In this document: positions 44,632-52,282 of the stretch, piece after piece | How positions within the stretch are numbered: the stretch's first letter is position 1 | How the letters are laid out: every line of letters starts with the position of its first letter | Source: Chitinophagia bacterium | GTDB taxonomy: Bacteria; Bacteroidota; Bacteroidia; Chitinophagales; Chitinophagaceae | Reading direction: 5' to 3' | Assembly (NCBI GenBank): GCA_009920495.1 | Contig: RFZW01000003.1 | Location: 1-52,286, forward strand | DNA: 52,286 nt | The notes under the pieces: model-generated | Told to the model about the DNA's origin: nothing | The model's input: only the letters and a program-made list of their open reading frames with translations | Databases searched by the model: none | Made by a program: the position numbers and the translations under genes

Positions 44632-44657
44632 GATTCGTTTTACTAAAAAAGTACATC

Positions 44658-45059
44658 ATGAAAAATGATATTAAATCTAGAAATGATATAATTCAACTTA
44701 TTGATATTTTTTATGATACAATAAAGAAGGATGAAATACTTGGATATATTTTTGATGATATTGCTAAGGTAAATTGGGTGAAGCATTTGCCTATTATGTA
44801 TGATTTTTGGGAGAATACGTTGTTCTATACAGGATCATATTCTGGGAATCCAGTACAAAATCATAGAGCATTAAATCAAAAGTTTGCACTATCAAAGTTG
44901 CATTTTGATAGGTGGCTTAAATTATTTAATGAAACCGTAGACCGTTTATTTGAAGGTGAAAAAGCAGAGCTTGCAAAGCAAAGAGCTTTAAGTATTGCAA
45001 CTGTGCTCCAAATAAAAATTGCTCAGGTTGTTAACACTGAGCAATTTCCGTATACATAA
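44658..45059 (+). CDS. group 3 truncated haemoglobin
   Basis: The 133-residue protein fits the group III 2-on-2 globin fold: ILGYIFDDIAKVNWVKHLPI, MYDFWENTLFYTGSYSGNP and the proximal His region LSKLHFDRWLKLF (HF-xRW is the group III hallmark). Such globins bind O2 or NO. At the end of a nos operon, detoxification or sensing of NO is the likely role. It ends 24 bp before the convergent fasciclin gene. Confidence 0.88.
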   Translation: MKNDIKSRNDIIQLIDIFYDTIKKDEILGYIFDDIAKVNWVKHLPIMYDFWENTLFYTGSYSGNPVQNHRALNQKFALSKLHFDRWLKLFNETVDRLFEGEKAELAKQRALSIATVLQIKIAQVVNTEQFPYT

Positions 45060-45083
45060 TACCAAACTTAAAAAACCAATTGC

Positions 45084-45644
45084 TTAATTTTTTGGTGGTA
45101 ATAAAACTGCGTCAATCACATGTACTATTCCATTTGATGCTGGTATACTTGCAATAATTTTAGCAGTTCCATTTATATAAATAGCCCCATCTTTTTTCGT
45201 AATTTTTATATTACCTCCATTTACTTGTCCAATGCTAGCCCCATCATTAAGTGCTTCTGCTTTATACACGCCAACAGATACATGGTACTGTAAAATATCC
45301 ACCAGTGTTTCTTTACTTTCGGGCTTTAATAAATTATCTACAGTACCTGTAGGAAGTTTATTAAATGCTTCATTGGTTGGTGCAAATACAGTAAATGGTC
45401 CTGCATTGCTTAATGCATCTACCAGTTCACCTGCCTTAACAGCAGTTACTAATGTTGTGTGATCCTTGCTTCCTACAGCAACTTGTACCACATTTTTTTG
45501 TGATGCATCATCAATAACACCTGATTGACCAACAGAAGGTGTCTCGGATGTTGGTTCATTGGATTTTGAATCGTTTCCTGATCCTGAACATGCTTGAATA
45601 CATAATATGAGTATCACTAAGCAAATGAATTGAATTTTTTTCAT
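45084..45644 (-). CDS. fasciclin-domain lipoprotein
   Basis: The 186-residue protein has a lipoprotein signal (ILCIQACSG), a low-complexity linker and one FAS1 domain. The FAS1 motifs are AGPFTVFAPTNEAFNKLP (H1 box) and NGIVHVIDAVLLPP (H2 box). FAS1 proteins mediate adhesion or extracellular binding. Its inclusion here is odd for a nos region, but a nearly perfect copy of the candidate Crp/Fnr site lies 60 bp upstream, so it may belong to the same regulon. Confidence 0.88.
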   Translation of the reverse strand: MKKIQFICLVILILCIQACSGSGNDSKSNEPTSETPSVGQSGVIDDASQKNVVQVAVGSKDHTTLVTAVKAGELVDALSNAGPFTVFAPTNEAFNKLPTGTVDNLLKPESKETLVDILQYHVSVGVYKAEALNDGASIGQVNGGNIKITKKDGAIYINGTAKIIASIPASNGIVHVIDAVLLPPKN

Positions 45645-45703
45645 AACAAATTATTTTATATTAATTGTATGTTTAAAATTACTGCAACTGTGTTTAAATA
45701 TTT

Positions 45704-45717
45704 ATGATTATAGTCAC
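45704..45717. promoter_or_regulatory. candidate Crp-Fnr operator upstream of the fasciclin gene
   Basis: ATGA-TTATAG-TCAC within TTTATGATTATAGTCACAA; one base off the consensus. It lies about 60-73 bp before the fasciclin start (minus strand). Confidence 0.5.
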
Positions 45718-45805
45718 AACAGAAGTGATAATTTAAACTTTAAATTAACATACTTTCATAATTTTTAGGTTAAGGATAATTTTATTTATTAAAAGATTAC
45801 CGTTT

Positions 45806-45819
45806 ATGATTTTAGTCAT
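45806..45819. promoter_or_regulatory. candidate Crp-Fnr operator upstream of the hemerythrin gene
   Basis: ATGA-TTTTAG-TCAT within TTTATGATTTTAGTCATAAT; perfect arms. It lies 62-75 bp before the hemerythrin start. The region 45645-45880 holds only this site, the one at 45704 and A/T-rich DNA. Confidence 0.57.
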
Positions 45820-45880
45820 AATGATTGAAACGTTCTTTTACAAACTTGTGATTTATTAAGTAAATTAATAAATTTAAAAT

Positions 45881-46354
45881 ATGCCCACTCCAATCAAACG
45901 TACATCATCACTTATTTCTTATTCCAAAGAACATCATTTTGGATTACTATTAGTTTGGAAAATTAGACAGGGCATTAAAAGAGAAATTATTACAGAGAGA
46001 ATTGCGAATTATATACTCTATTTTTTTGAAGCGGATTTAAAATATCATTTTAAAGATGAAGAACGTTATTTATTTACTTTATTACCTACAAATAATAATT
46101 TAAGACAAATTGCAGAACAGGAGCACAGTAAAATATTTAACTTAATTACAAGTATACACCTTGATAAAACAAATGAAACTTTAATTCTTGAATTTGCAGA
46201 AATACTAGAGAACCATATTCATTTTGAAGAAAGAGTTTTATTCAATGAATTACAGTTAATAATTTCTAAAAAAGAGATTATCGAAATTGAAGGAAGGATT
46301 GCGAGAAATTCGCAAGCTATAGATACAAATTGGGAGGATATGTTTTGGGAATAA
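45881..46354 (+). CDS. hemerythrin domain-containing protein
   Basis: The 157-residue protein is a four-helix di-iron protein. Candidate ligands are the His/Glu residues in YSKEHHFGLLLVWK, YHFKDEERYLF, AEQEHSKIF and ENHIHFEERVLF. It could bind O2 or store iron, or help NO tolerance alongside Ric. A strong candidate Crp/Fnr site lies upstream. The stop is adjacent to the terminator of the opposite-strand RNA gene. Confidence 0.88.
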   Translation: MPTPIKRTSSLISYSKEHHFGLLLVWKIRQGIKREIITERIANYILYFFEADLKYHFKDEERYLFTLLPTNNNLRQIAEQEHSKIFNLITSIHLDKTNETLILEFAEILENHIHFEERVLFNELQLIISKKEIIEIEGRIARNSQAIDTNWEDMFWE

Positions 46355-46391
46355 AAAATCCCTATCAAATTGATTAACAATAAGATAGGGA
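46353..46391 (-). terminator. intrinsic terminator of the tRNA-like RNA gene
   Basis: An 8-bp stem (46359-46366 with 46384-46391; GATAGGGA-type arm in the RNA) is followed on the minus strand by six T residues (46358-46353). It lies about 11 bases after the 3' end of the tRNA-like RNA and marks that RNA as its own transcription unit. Confidence 0.7.
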
Positions 46392-46401
46392 CTAATAGTT
46401 G

Positions 46402-46564
46402 CTGTAGGGGGAGGGATCGAACCTCCATGAGGCAGTTAGCTAAAACACAAAGTTGAGTGGTCCACCCTGGTCGCCTATTGCTAGACGGCTCTATGTTTCG
46501 TTTATCCCGTTATCCCCACCTCCGAGACGAGGAGGCATGTTTGCCAAGATTTCATCACCCCACA
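46402..46564 (-). ncRNA. 163-nt tRNA-like RNA with a very long insertion
   Basis: On the minus strand, 5' TGTGGGG (46564-46558) pairs with 3' CCCTACA (46409-46403). A consensus T-arm GGAGG-TTCGATC-CCTCC (46426-46410) directly precedes the 3' acceptor strand. After the 5' strand come TG, a 3-bp D-type stem (ATG/CAT) around a loop containing GG, one G, and a 5-bp stem CCTCC/GGAGG with a 7-nt loop TCGTCTC. That is precisely the spacing of a tRNA anticodon arm, but position 33 is C rather than U. About 90 nt then separate this arm from the T-arm, including hairpins GTCTA-GCAA-TAGGC and GGGTG-GAC-CACTC. CCA is not encoded. It could be a degenerate or intron-bearing class II tRNA, a new tRNA-like RNA or a reduced tmRNA; a tmRNA tag frame is not evident. 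The rest of 46565-46722 is A/T-rich upstream sequence for this RNA and the Lrp gene. Confidence 0.55.
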
Positions 46565-46722
46565 GTATTTAAGAACTATTCATTTGAGTTTTTCTACTTA
46601 TTTCCCTCATTTGATAAATCAAAACTAAAGTATTGACCTATATGTTGCAAATATTTTAATAATTTATTTTAAAATATAGAAAATGTTTAATAAATTGCCA
46701 TTATATTTAAAAATAGTTAAAA

Positions 46723-47211
46723 ATGGAGGCAAAAAATACCCCAAAATTGAACGTTGACAAAAGCTTGGATAAGCTGGATTTGCAAATAATTCAAGCTATG
46801 ATGGAAGATGCCGAAGTTTCCTACGCGGATTTAGGCAAACAGTTTTTTGTTTCAGGGGGTACCATTCATGTGCGTATTAAGAAATTAGAGGAGTTGGGTA
46901 TTGTCAAGGGTAAACGATTGGCAGTGGATTTAAAAGTGTTGGGTTATGACATTATCGCCTTTATTGGAATCTACCTTGAAAAAAGCTCCATGTATGATAA
47001 CGTTGCGCAAGCGTTAAAAAATATTCCACAAGTAGTTCGGGTAAATTATACTACCGGTAATTATAGCATGTTTGTTGAAATTGTGTGTAAGGATATGCAA
47101 CAACTTCGATTTGTTCTTCACGATGAACTTCAAAATATTAAAGGGATTGAGCGCACGGAAACTTTGATCTCCTTGGAGGAAAGTTTTTCCCGTAATGTGA
47201 AGATTGTTTAA
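46723..47211 (+). CDS. Lrp/AsnC family transcriptional regulator
   Basis: The 162-residue protein has an N-terminal helix-turn-helix (LDLQIIQAMMEDAEVSYADL, FVSGGTIHVRIKKLEELGIV) and a RAM ligand-binding domain (VVRVNYTTGNYSMFVEIVCK, LRFVLHDELQNIKGIERTET). It probably senses an amino acid or related small molecule. It lies 34 bp upstream of the molybdenum hydroxylase genes, but co-regulation is only a guess. Confidence 0.93.
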   Translation: MEAKNTPKLNVDKSLDKLDLQIIQAMMEDAEVSYADLGKQFFVSGGTIHVRIKKLEELGIVKGKRLAVDLKVLGYDIIAFIGIYLEKSSMYDNVAQALKNIPQVVRVNYTTGNYSMFVEIVCKDMQQLRFVLHDELQNIKGIERTETLISLEESFSRNVKIV

Positions 47212-47245
47212 TTTTTCAATTGTAAATTACATCAAATCTTTTTTT

Positions 47246-47851
47246 ATGAAACCTTGTTTTCAACAGGATGACCGTCGTAGTTTTTTAAAAAAATCGACCT
47301 CCTTGGTTGCATTGTATTTAACACCTAGTGTTTTTGTCAAGGCATTTTCTGTGGATACGATTGTTCCAATGCCCATACCTAAAGAAAAATTAACGATCAC
47401 AATTAATGGTAAAAAATTAAACCTTGAAATTGATGCGAGAACTACTTTGCTTAATTTATTAAGAGAGGAGTTAGCGTTTACAGGTACTAAAAAAGGTTGT
47501 GAAATGGGACAATGCGGTGCGTGTACCATTCATATTAATGGTAAGCGTACAAAATCATGTATGCAATTAGCATTAACCCATCAAAATAATAAAATCACAA
47601 CCATCGAAGGATTAAGTGAGGGTGAAAAGTTACATCCAATGCAAGCAGCGTTTTTAAAAAATGATGCTTTTCAATGTGGCTATTGTACTTCAGGCCAAAT
47701 CATGTCAGCTGTTGCTTGTGTAAGAGAAGGCAATGCAAAATCAAGGGCAAGTATTCAAGCGTATATGGATACGAATATTTGCAGATGCGGTGCTTATCAA
47801 AACATTGTGGATGCGATTGAAGAAGTGGCTAAAACTGGTGTTAAAATTTAA
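47246..47851 (+). CDS. molybdenum hydroxylase [2Fe-2S] small subunit with TAT signal
   Basis: The start at 47246 gives MKPCFQQDDRRSFLKKS, a twin-arginine signal; the longer reading from 47204 runs into the end of the Lrp gene. The N-terminal plant-type [2Fe-2S] site is CEMGQCGACTIH with a downstream Cys, and the second cluster ligands are CGYCTSGQIM and NICRCGAYQN. It carries electrons from the Mo subunit encoded 18 bp downstream. The family includes PaoA/YagT and IorA. About 201 residues. Confidence 0.88.
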   Translation: MKPCFQQDDRRSFLKKSTSLVALYLTPSVFVKAFSVDTIVPMPIPKEKLTITINGKKLNLEIDARTTLLNLLREELAFTGTKKGCEMGQCGACTIHINGKRTKSCMQLALTHQNNKITTIEGLSEGEKLHPMQAAFLKNDAFQCGYCTSGQIMSAVACVREGNAKSRASIQAYMDTNICRCGAYQNIVDAIEEVAKTGVKI

Positions 47852-47869
47852 CCTTATCAATTCAAGAAA

Positions 47870-50137
47870 ATGAAATCAAATAATAATACAATATTCTGGG
47901 AAGATGAGCGTGTAGATGGTGCTGATAAAGTAAATGGTAAAGCAAAATATGCAGCGGAGCATAATTTACCCAATATGGCGTACGCTGTTTTTGTTACAAG
48001 TACAATTGCTAAGGGCAGTATTAAAAATTTAGATACTTCCAAAGCATTAGCGATGCCTGGTGTTTTAGATGTGATTTATTATGCCAATTGCCCCAGTGTA
48101 CCTGGTTATATTTCCAATGCAGCCGAGCGTCCTAAAAATGCAATTGAGTGGCGCGGGCATAAAGTATTGCACGATAATAAAGTGCGTTTTTTTGGGCAAC
48201 CCATTGCACTTGTTGTAGCGGATAGTTTTGAAAACGCAAATGCAGCTATCCGTTTTGTTAAAGCGGAGTATGCGCCTGAAAGTTTCGAAACTAATTTTGA
48301 TAAAGCAAGATTGGATCCAGCAAATTTAAAAGCAACCAGTAGTTACAAGCGAGGTACAGAAAAAAAGTTTAAGGAAGCATTTGCTTTTGTTGAATCTGAA
48401 TTTAATATCCCGGTGGAGGTTCATAATGCAATGGAGTTATTTGCTACTATTGCGCATTGGGAAGGAGAGGATAAGGTTACTTTATATGATAAAACACAGG
48501 GTCCAAAAAGTACCCAATTCACAGTGTCTAGAACTTTTGGTATTCCAGATAAAAATGTAAGAGTCATCGCTGAAAATGTAGGTGGTGCTTTTGGGAGTGG
48601 TTTAAGAAGTTGGGCCAATGTGCCTGCTGCTTGTATTGCCGCAAAAAAACTAAATCGTCCAGTGAAGTTAGTACTCACGCGTCCGCAAATGTTTTCATTA
48701 GTTGGTTACCGTCCACAATCATGGCAGAAGGTGGGTATTGGCGCAGACGCTGCTGGAAATTTTACGGGCATCAGTCATGAAGCCATTAGTAATACCTCGA
48801 GGTATGAGGACTTTAGAGAAGGGATTGTGGATGTTTCAAAATTTTTATATGCTTGTGAAAATGTGGATACCAAATACAACTTACTTCCATTGGATGTAAG
48901 TACACCCGTTTGGATGCGTGGTCCTGGTGAAGCAACAGGTTGTTTTGCATTAGAAAGTGCGATTGATGAGCTATCATATAAATTAAAGATGGATCCGATT
49001 GAATTAAGATTAAAAAACTACACAACCATTAATCCTGAAAATAAATTACCATTCTCTGATATTAATTTAAAAGATTGTTACGCGTATGGTAAAAATAAGA
49101 TAGGTTGGAAAAATCGTCCCACTGTTCCTGGTGCATTAAAGGAAAATGGGTGGTTAATTGGTTATGGTATGGCCGTGGGTATTTTTGGTGCAGGTAAAGG
49201 TTCCGCGTCAGTAAGAATAGTTTTAAGTAATGATGGTAAATTATTATTAGAATGTGGCGTAAGTGATATGGGTCCAGGCACGACTACCTCCATGACCATA
49301 CTTGCTTCGGAGGCTATGCAAATGCCTATTCAAAAAATTAAATTTAAACTAGGGGACTCCGATTTACCTCCAGGCCCTTCACAAGGAGGATCAGGTACTA
49401 CATCAACTGTAGGATCGGCTGTTGATTTGGCTTGTAAAACATTGCAACAAAAATTAAAGGAGATCGCCATTAAATCAGTGCCTGTATTTGCTGGTATGAA
49501 TGCGGAAGCGTTGGATGTTAAAAATGAAATGGTGATTTCAAAAACAGATACGAATGCAAAAATGGCTATTGTTGATGTATTAAAATTAGCGAATCAAGAT
49601 AAAATTGATTTAACCATTACTTCTAATGGTAAAACTGCAGCGCAATTGAAATTTACAAGCAATTCTTTTTCAGCACATTTTGTAAAGTTGGGTGTGAATC
49701 CGAAAGATGGCACTATAAAAATATTACAAGTAGTAACTACAGGAGATGCAGGAAAAATTATTAGTCCTAAAACAGCAAGAAGTCAAATGTTGGGCGGGGT
49801 TGTAGGTGGTATAGGTATGGCACTTTCTGAAAAACTAGAAATTGATCATAAAACTGGACAAATCATCAATGCCAGCTTTGGCGGGTATCATGTGCCGTTA
49901 CATTCACACATTCCACCAACGGATGTTTGGTTTGTCAATAAGCCGGATCCTAATATTAATGATATTGGTGCTAAAGGCATTGGTGAAATTGCATTGATAG
50001 GTTTTGCTGCCGCGATTACCAATGCAGTATATAATGCCACTGGGAAAAGGGTGCGCGATCTTCCTAATGCCACTGGGAAAAGGGTGCGCGATCTTCCTAT
50101 TACGCCTGAAAAATTAGGATTTAAAAGCAAGGTATAA
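47870..50137 (+). CDS. xanthine dehydrogenase-family molybdopterin-binding subunit
   Basis: The 755-residue protein is the Mo-pterin subunit: it opens RVDGADKVNGKAKYAAEHNL and YAVFVTSTIAKGSI. The Moco-binding motifs are GGAFGSGLRSW and QGGSGTTSTVGSA, and the catalytic Glu is in AKGIGEIALIG near the C-terminus. It oxidises an aldehyde or N-heterocycle, like PaoC/YagR or IorB. No FAD subunit is found next to it. Near the C-terminus an 11-residue unit (NATGKRVRDLP) is present twice because of a 33-bp tandem duplication. Confidence 0.88.
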   Translation: MKSNNNTIFWEDERVDGADKVNGKAKYAAEHNLPNMAYAVFVTSTIAKGSIKNLDTSKALAMPGVLDVIYYANCPSVPGYISNAAERPKNAIEWRGHKVLHDNKVRFFGQPIALVVADSFENANAAIRFVKAEYAPESFETNFDKARLDPANLKATSSYKRGTEKKFKEAFAFVESEFNIPVEVHNAMELFATIAHWEGEDKVTLYDKTQGPKSTQFTVSRTFGIPDKNVRVIAENVGGAFGSGLRSWANVPAACIAAKKLNRPVKLVLTRPQMFSLVGYRPQSWQKVGIGADAAGNFTGISHEAISNTSRYEDFREGIVDVSKFLYACENVDTKYNLLPLDVSTPVWMRGPGEATGCFALESAIDELSYKLKMDPIELRLKNYTTINPENKLPFSDINLKDCYAYGKNKIGWKNRPTVPGALKENGWLIGYGMAVGIFGAGKGSASVRIVLSNDGKLLLECGVSDMGPGTTTSMTILASEAMQMPIQKIKFKLGDSDLPPGPSQGGSGTTSTVGSAVDLACKTLQQKLKEIAIKSVPVFAGMNAEALDVKNEMVISKTDTNAKMAIVDVLKLANQDKIDLTITSNGKTAAQLKFTSNSFSAHFVKLGVNPKDGTIKILQVVTTGDAGKIISPKTARSQMLGGVVGGIGMALSEKLEIDHKTGQIINASFGGYHVPLHSHIPPTDVWFVNKPDPNINDIGAKGIGEIALIGFAAAITNAVYNATGKRVRDLPNATGKRVRDLPITPEKLGFKSKV
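50033..50098 (+). repeat. perfect 33-bp tandem duplication inside the Mo subunit gene
   Basis: Bases 50033-50065 (starting AATGCCACTGGGAAAAGG) are repeated exactly at 50066-50098. The duplication is in frame and doubles NATGKRVRDLP just before the family-typical end ITPEKLGF. The identity of both copies points to a recent replication slippage or an assembly artefact. Confidence 0.95.
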
Positions 50138-50163
50138 ATAAGTATATTTTATAAATATATACC

Positions 50164-50204
50164 AATACAAAAGGCGTCCCGAGAATCGGGACGCCTTTTG
50201 TATT
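50164..50204. terminator. bidirectional intrinsic terminator
   Basis: A perfect 19-bp inverted repeat (50164-50182 with 50186-50204; core GGCGTCCCGA-GAA-TCGGGACGCC) with A-run and T-run flanks on each side. It lies between the convergent Mo subunit gene and the acyl-CoA dehydrogenase fragment and should stop transcription from both. Confidence 0.93.
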
Positions 50205-50230
50205 AAAGGAAGCAATCGTTATAAAATTAA

Positions 50231-50578
50231 TTATAATTTATATCCATCATCTGCCACTAATTGCGCGCAAATACGTCTGCGTGCTTCCTTGCTATTGAAT
50301 GAATCCACTTTGGTGAATCTTTTTAAACCAATATTCATCATGCGTAATTCATCCCCTTCTGCAAAACTATTTAGGGCATCCTTACCTGCTTTATTGATGG
50401 CATCGGCTGCATCATAAATATAAGTACGAACAATATCAGCTTGTATGGAAGTAGCCGCTTCACCTTTCATAGCAGTTAATTTTTCTAATCTTAATAAAGC
50501 AGATTCCGCATGATAAGTAATGATGGACATATCCGCAATATTCATTAATATTTCTTGTTCCTTATTTAAGCTCATCAT
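50231..50578 (-). CDS. acyl-CoA dehydrogenase, C-terminal fragment of a disrupted gene
   Basis: The 115 residues (SLNKEQEILMNIADMSIITY, then LEKLTAMKGEAAT, then SEGDELRMM-type AEGDELRMMNIGLKRF) match the C-terminal extension found in about 590-600-residue Bacteroidota acyl-CoA dehydrogenases. In the DNA just before the ATG, the same frame reads AVQKL, which is also family sequence. So the ATG is internal, and this is the tail of the gene at 50578-51807 moved to another frame by a deletion. Confidence 0.75.
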   Translation of the reverse strand: MMSLNKEQEILMNIADMSIITYHAESALLRLEKLTAMKGEAATSIQADIVRTYIYDAADAINKAGKDALNSFAEGDELRMMNIGLKRFTKVDSFNSKEARRRICAQLVADDGYKL

Positions 50579-51807
50579 TAATTTTTGTACTGCCCTTCAT
50601 AAATACGATTGATACGACTATCACGATAGGCTTTTGAAATTTGATATTCATCACTGTAACCATTACCGCCATGTATTTGTACGCCTTCATCTACCACATA
50701 ATCCAATGCCTCACTTCCAAACACTTTTAAAATGGCACACTCAATAGCATATTCTTCAGCAGCACCTAATAAAGATTCAGATAATGTTTTTCCAGAAGCT
50801 AATAATAATTGCTCTTGCTCATCAATATGATGCGATACTCTATATAATGCAGTTTCACCCACCCACATTCTTATCGCCATTTCAGCTAACTTATGTCGGA
50901 TAGCACCAAACTTTACAATCGGCAATTTAAACTGCTCTCTTGTTTTTGCATATTGAATAGTAACGCTTAATGCGCGTCTTGCACCACCTAAGGTAGCAGC
51001 ACCTAATTTTAATCGACCAATATTTAAAATATTGAATGCAATGATATGTCCTTTGCCAATTTCTCCTAATACGTTTTCAACAGGCACTTTACAATCTTGA
51101 AAATATAATTGCACGGTTGATGAACCCTTAATTCCCATTTTATGTTCTTCGGGTCCTTGCGTAAAACCTTCTGTACCACGTTCAATAATAAAAGCAGTGA
51201 AATGTTCTCCATCTATTTTTGCAAATACGGTATAAATATCTGCAAAGCCACCATTCGTGATCCAACATTTTTGGCCATTCAAAATATAATGTTTCCCATC
51301 GGCAGATAATGTTGCTGTTGTTTTAGCACTTAAGGCATCTGATCCTGCATTAGGTTCCGTTAAACCATAGGAGCCTTTGTGTTCACCACTTGCTAATTTT
51401 GGCACATACTTTTCTTTTTGTGCATCCGTACCAAAATATAAAATGGGTAAGGTACCAATACCTGTATGTGCCGCGTTTGCTACGGAGAAGGAATAACCGC
51501 CGCCTAAATATTCGGCAACAATCACAGCCGTAACAAAATCTTTTCCTGAGCCACCATATACTTCAGGAACTGTTATACCTAGTAATCCTTGTGCGCCTGC
51601 TTTTTCTAATAAGGAGGGCATTAAGCCTTGTTCTAGTTTATCAATACGTTCAACTACAGGTAACACTTCGGTGTCAATGAATTGATTACACATATCGCGC
51701 ACCATGAGTTGTTCCTCATTAAACTCCTCAGGAATAAATATATCTTTTGCATTTACTTCCTTAATTATCCATTCGCCACCTTTGATGACTGATTGTATCG
51801 TTTCCAT
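50578..51807 (-). CDS. acyl-CoA dehydrogenase, main part of a disrupted gene
   Basis: This is an FAD flavoenzyme of beta-oxidation. The classic motifs are [20 protein letters not shown] with [45 protein letters not shown], and [30 protein letters not shown]. It should continue with a TNEINRM-type motif and a C-terminal extension. Instead it goes out of frame right after RIYEG and stops. About 60-70 residues are missing before the tail at 50231-50578. The catalytic core is mostly present, but the last helices that complete the FAD site and the extension are lost. It follows a MarR gene by 19 bp. Confidence 0.85.
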   Translation of the reverse strand: METIQSVIKGGEWIIKEVNAKDIFIPEEFNEEQLMVRDMCNQFIDTEVLPVVERIDKLEQGLMPSLLEKAGAQGLLGITVPEVYGGSGKDFVTAVIVAEYLGGGYSFSVANAAHTGIGTLPILYFGTDAQKEKYVPKLASGEHKGSYGLTEPNAGSDALSAKTTATLSADGKHYILNGQKCWITNGGFADIYTVFAKIDGEHFTAFIIERGTEGFTQGPEEHKMGIKGSSTVQLYFQDCKVPVENVLGEIGKGHIIAFNILNIGRLKLGAATLGGARRALSVTIQYAKTREQFKLPIVKFGAIRHKLAEMAIRMWVGETALYRVSHHIDEQEQLLLASGKTLSESLLGAAEEYAIECAILKVFGSEALDYVVDEGVQIHGGNGYSDEYQISKAYRDSRINRIYEGQYKN

Positions 51808-51826
51808 AAAATTTATTTTAAATATT

Positions 51827-52282
51827 TTATATTAAATCTTTGCTTGTTAAATTATCATAAACGCGTTGTAAAACATTTTTAACCACTTCAATTTCTTCCT
51901 TTGAAATATTTTGTAATGCCTCATTCATTGTTTTATTCGCTAACTCATAGGTAATTTGCTGCAAAGGTTTTGCGGTATCCGTTAAATAAACCAAATTAAT
52001 ACGGCGATCATCTTTGGATGCAACACGTGTTACTAATTCTTGTTTTTCTAAATTATCAATGAGGCGCGTGGTACTTGCTTTGTCTCTAAAAGTTCGGTTG
52101 CCTAGTTCAAGTTGACTAAGGCCATCTTCCTTCCATAAATGATATAATACGGACCATTGTTCAATGGTGATTTCCAATCCTGCATTGCGGAAATTTTTTT
52201 GAAGACGTCGGGCAACTGCGGTGGTTGCCATGCCATTAATGACACTGTAAAGTTCGCCGCGTTTGAATTGGTTGTTTGACAT
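51827..52282 (-). CDS. MarR family transcriptional regulator
   Basis: The 151-residue protein has a winged helix in the middle ([30 protein letters not shown]) followed by the wing [12 protein letters not shown], and dimerisation helices at both ends. It starts 4 bases from the right edge and looks complete. As the first gene of the acyl-CoA dehydrogenase transcript, it probably controls fatty acid degradation in response to an acyl-CoA or acid ligand. Confidence 0.92.
   Translation of the reverse strand: MSNNQFKRGELYSVINGMATTAVARRLQKNFRNAGLEITIEQWSVLYHLWKEDGLSQLELGNRTFRDKASTTRLIDNLEKQELVTRVASKDDRRINLVYLTDTAKPLQQITYELANKTMNEALQNISKEEIEVVKNVLQRVYDNLTSKDLI

Noticed and set aside
44641-44657. 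Third copy of the AraC-type motif before the globin gene
   Set aside because: Only the A-rich core AAAAAAGTACA matches; context and flanks differ, so it is probably chance.
45060-45085. Terminator between the globin and fasciclin genes
   Set aside because: Only short CCAA/TTGG arms pair and they overlap coding sequence; too weak to call.
46402-46564. Plain tmRNA (ssrA) call
   Set aside because: The RNA is too short (163 nt), lacks the conserved 5' tmRNA sequence and a recognisable ALAA-type tag, so I kept it as an unassigned tRNA-like RNA.
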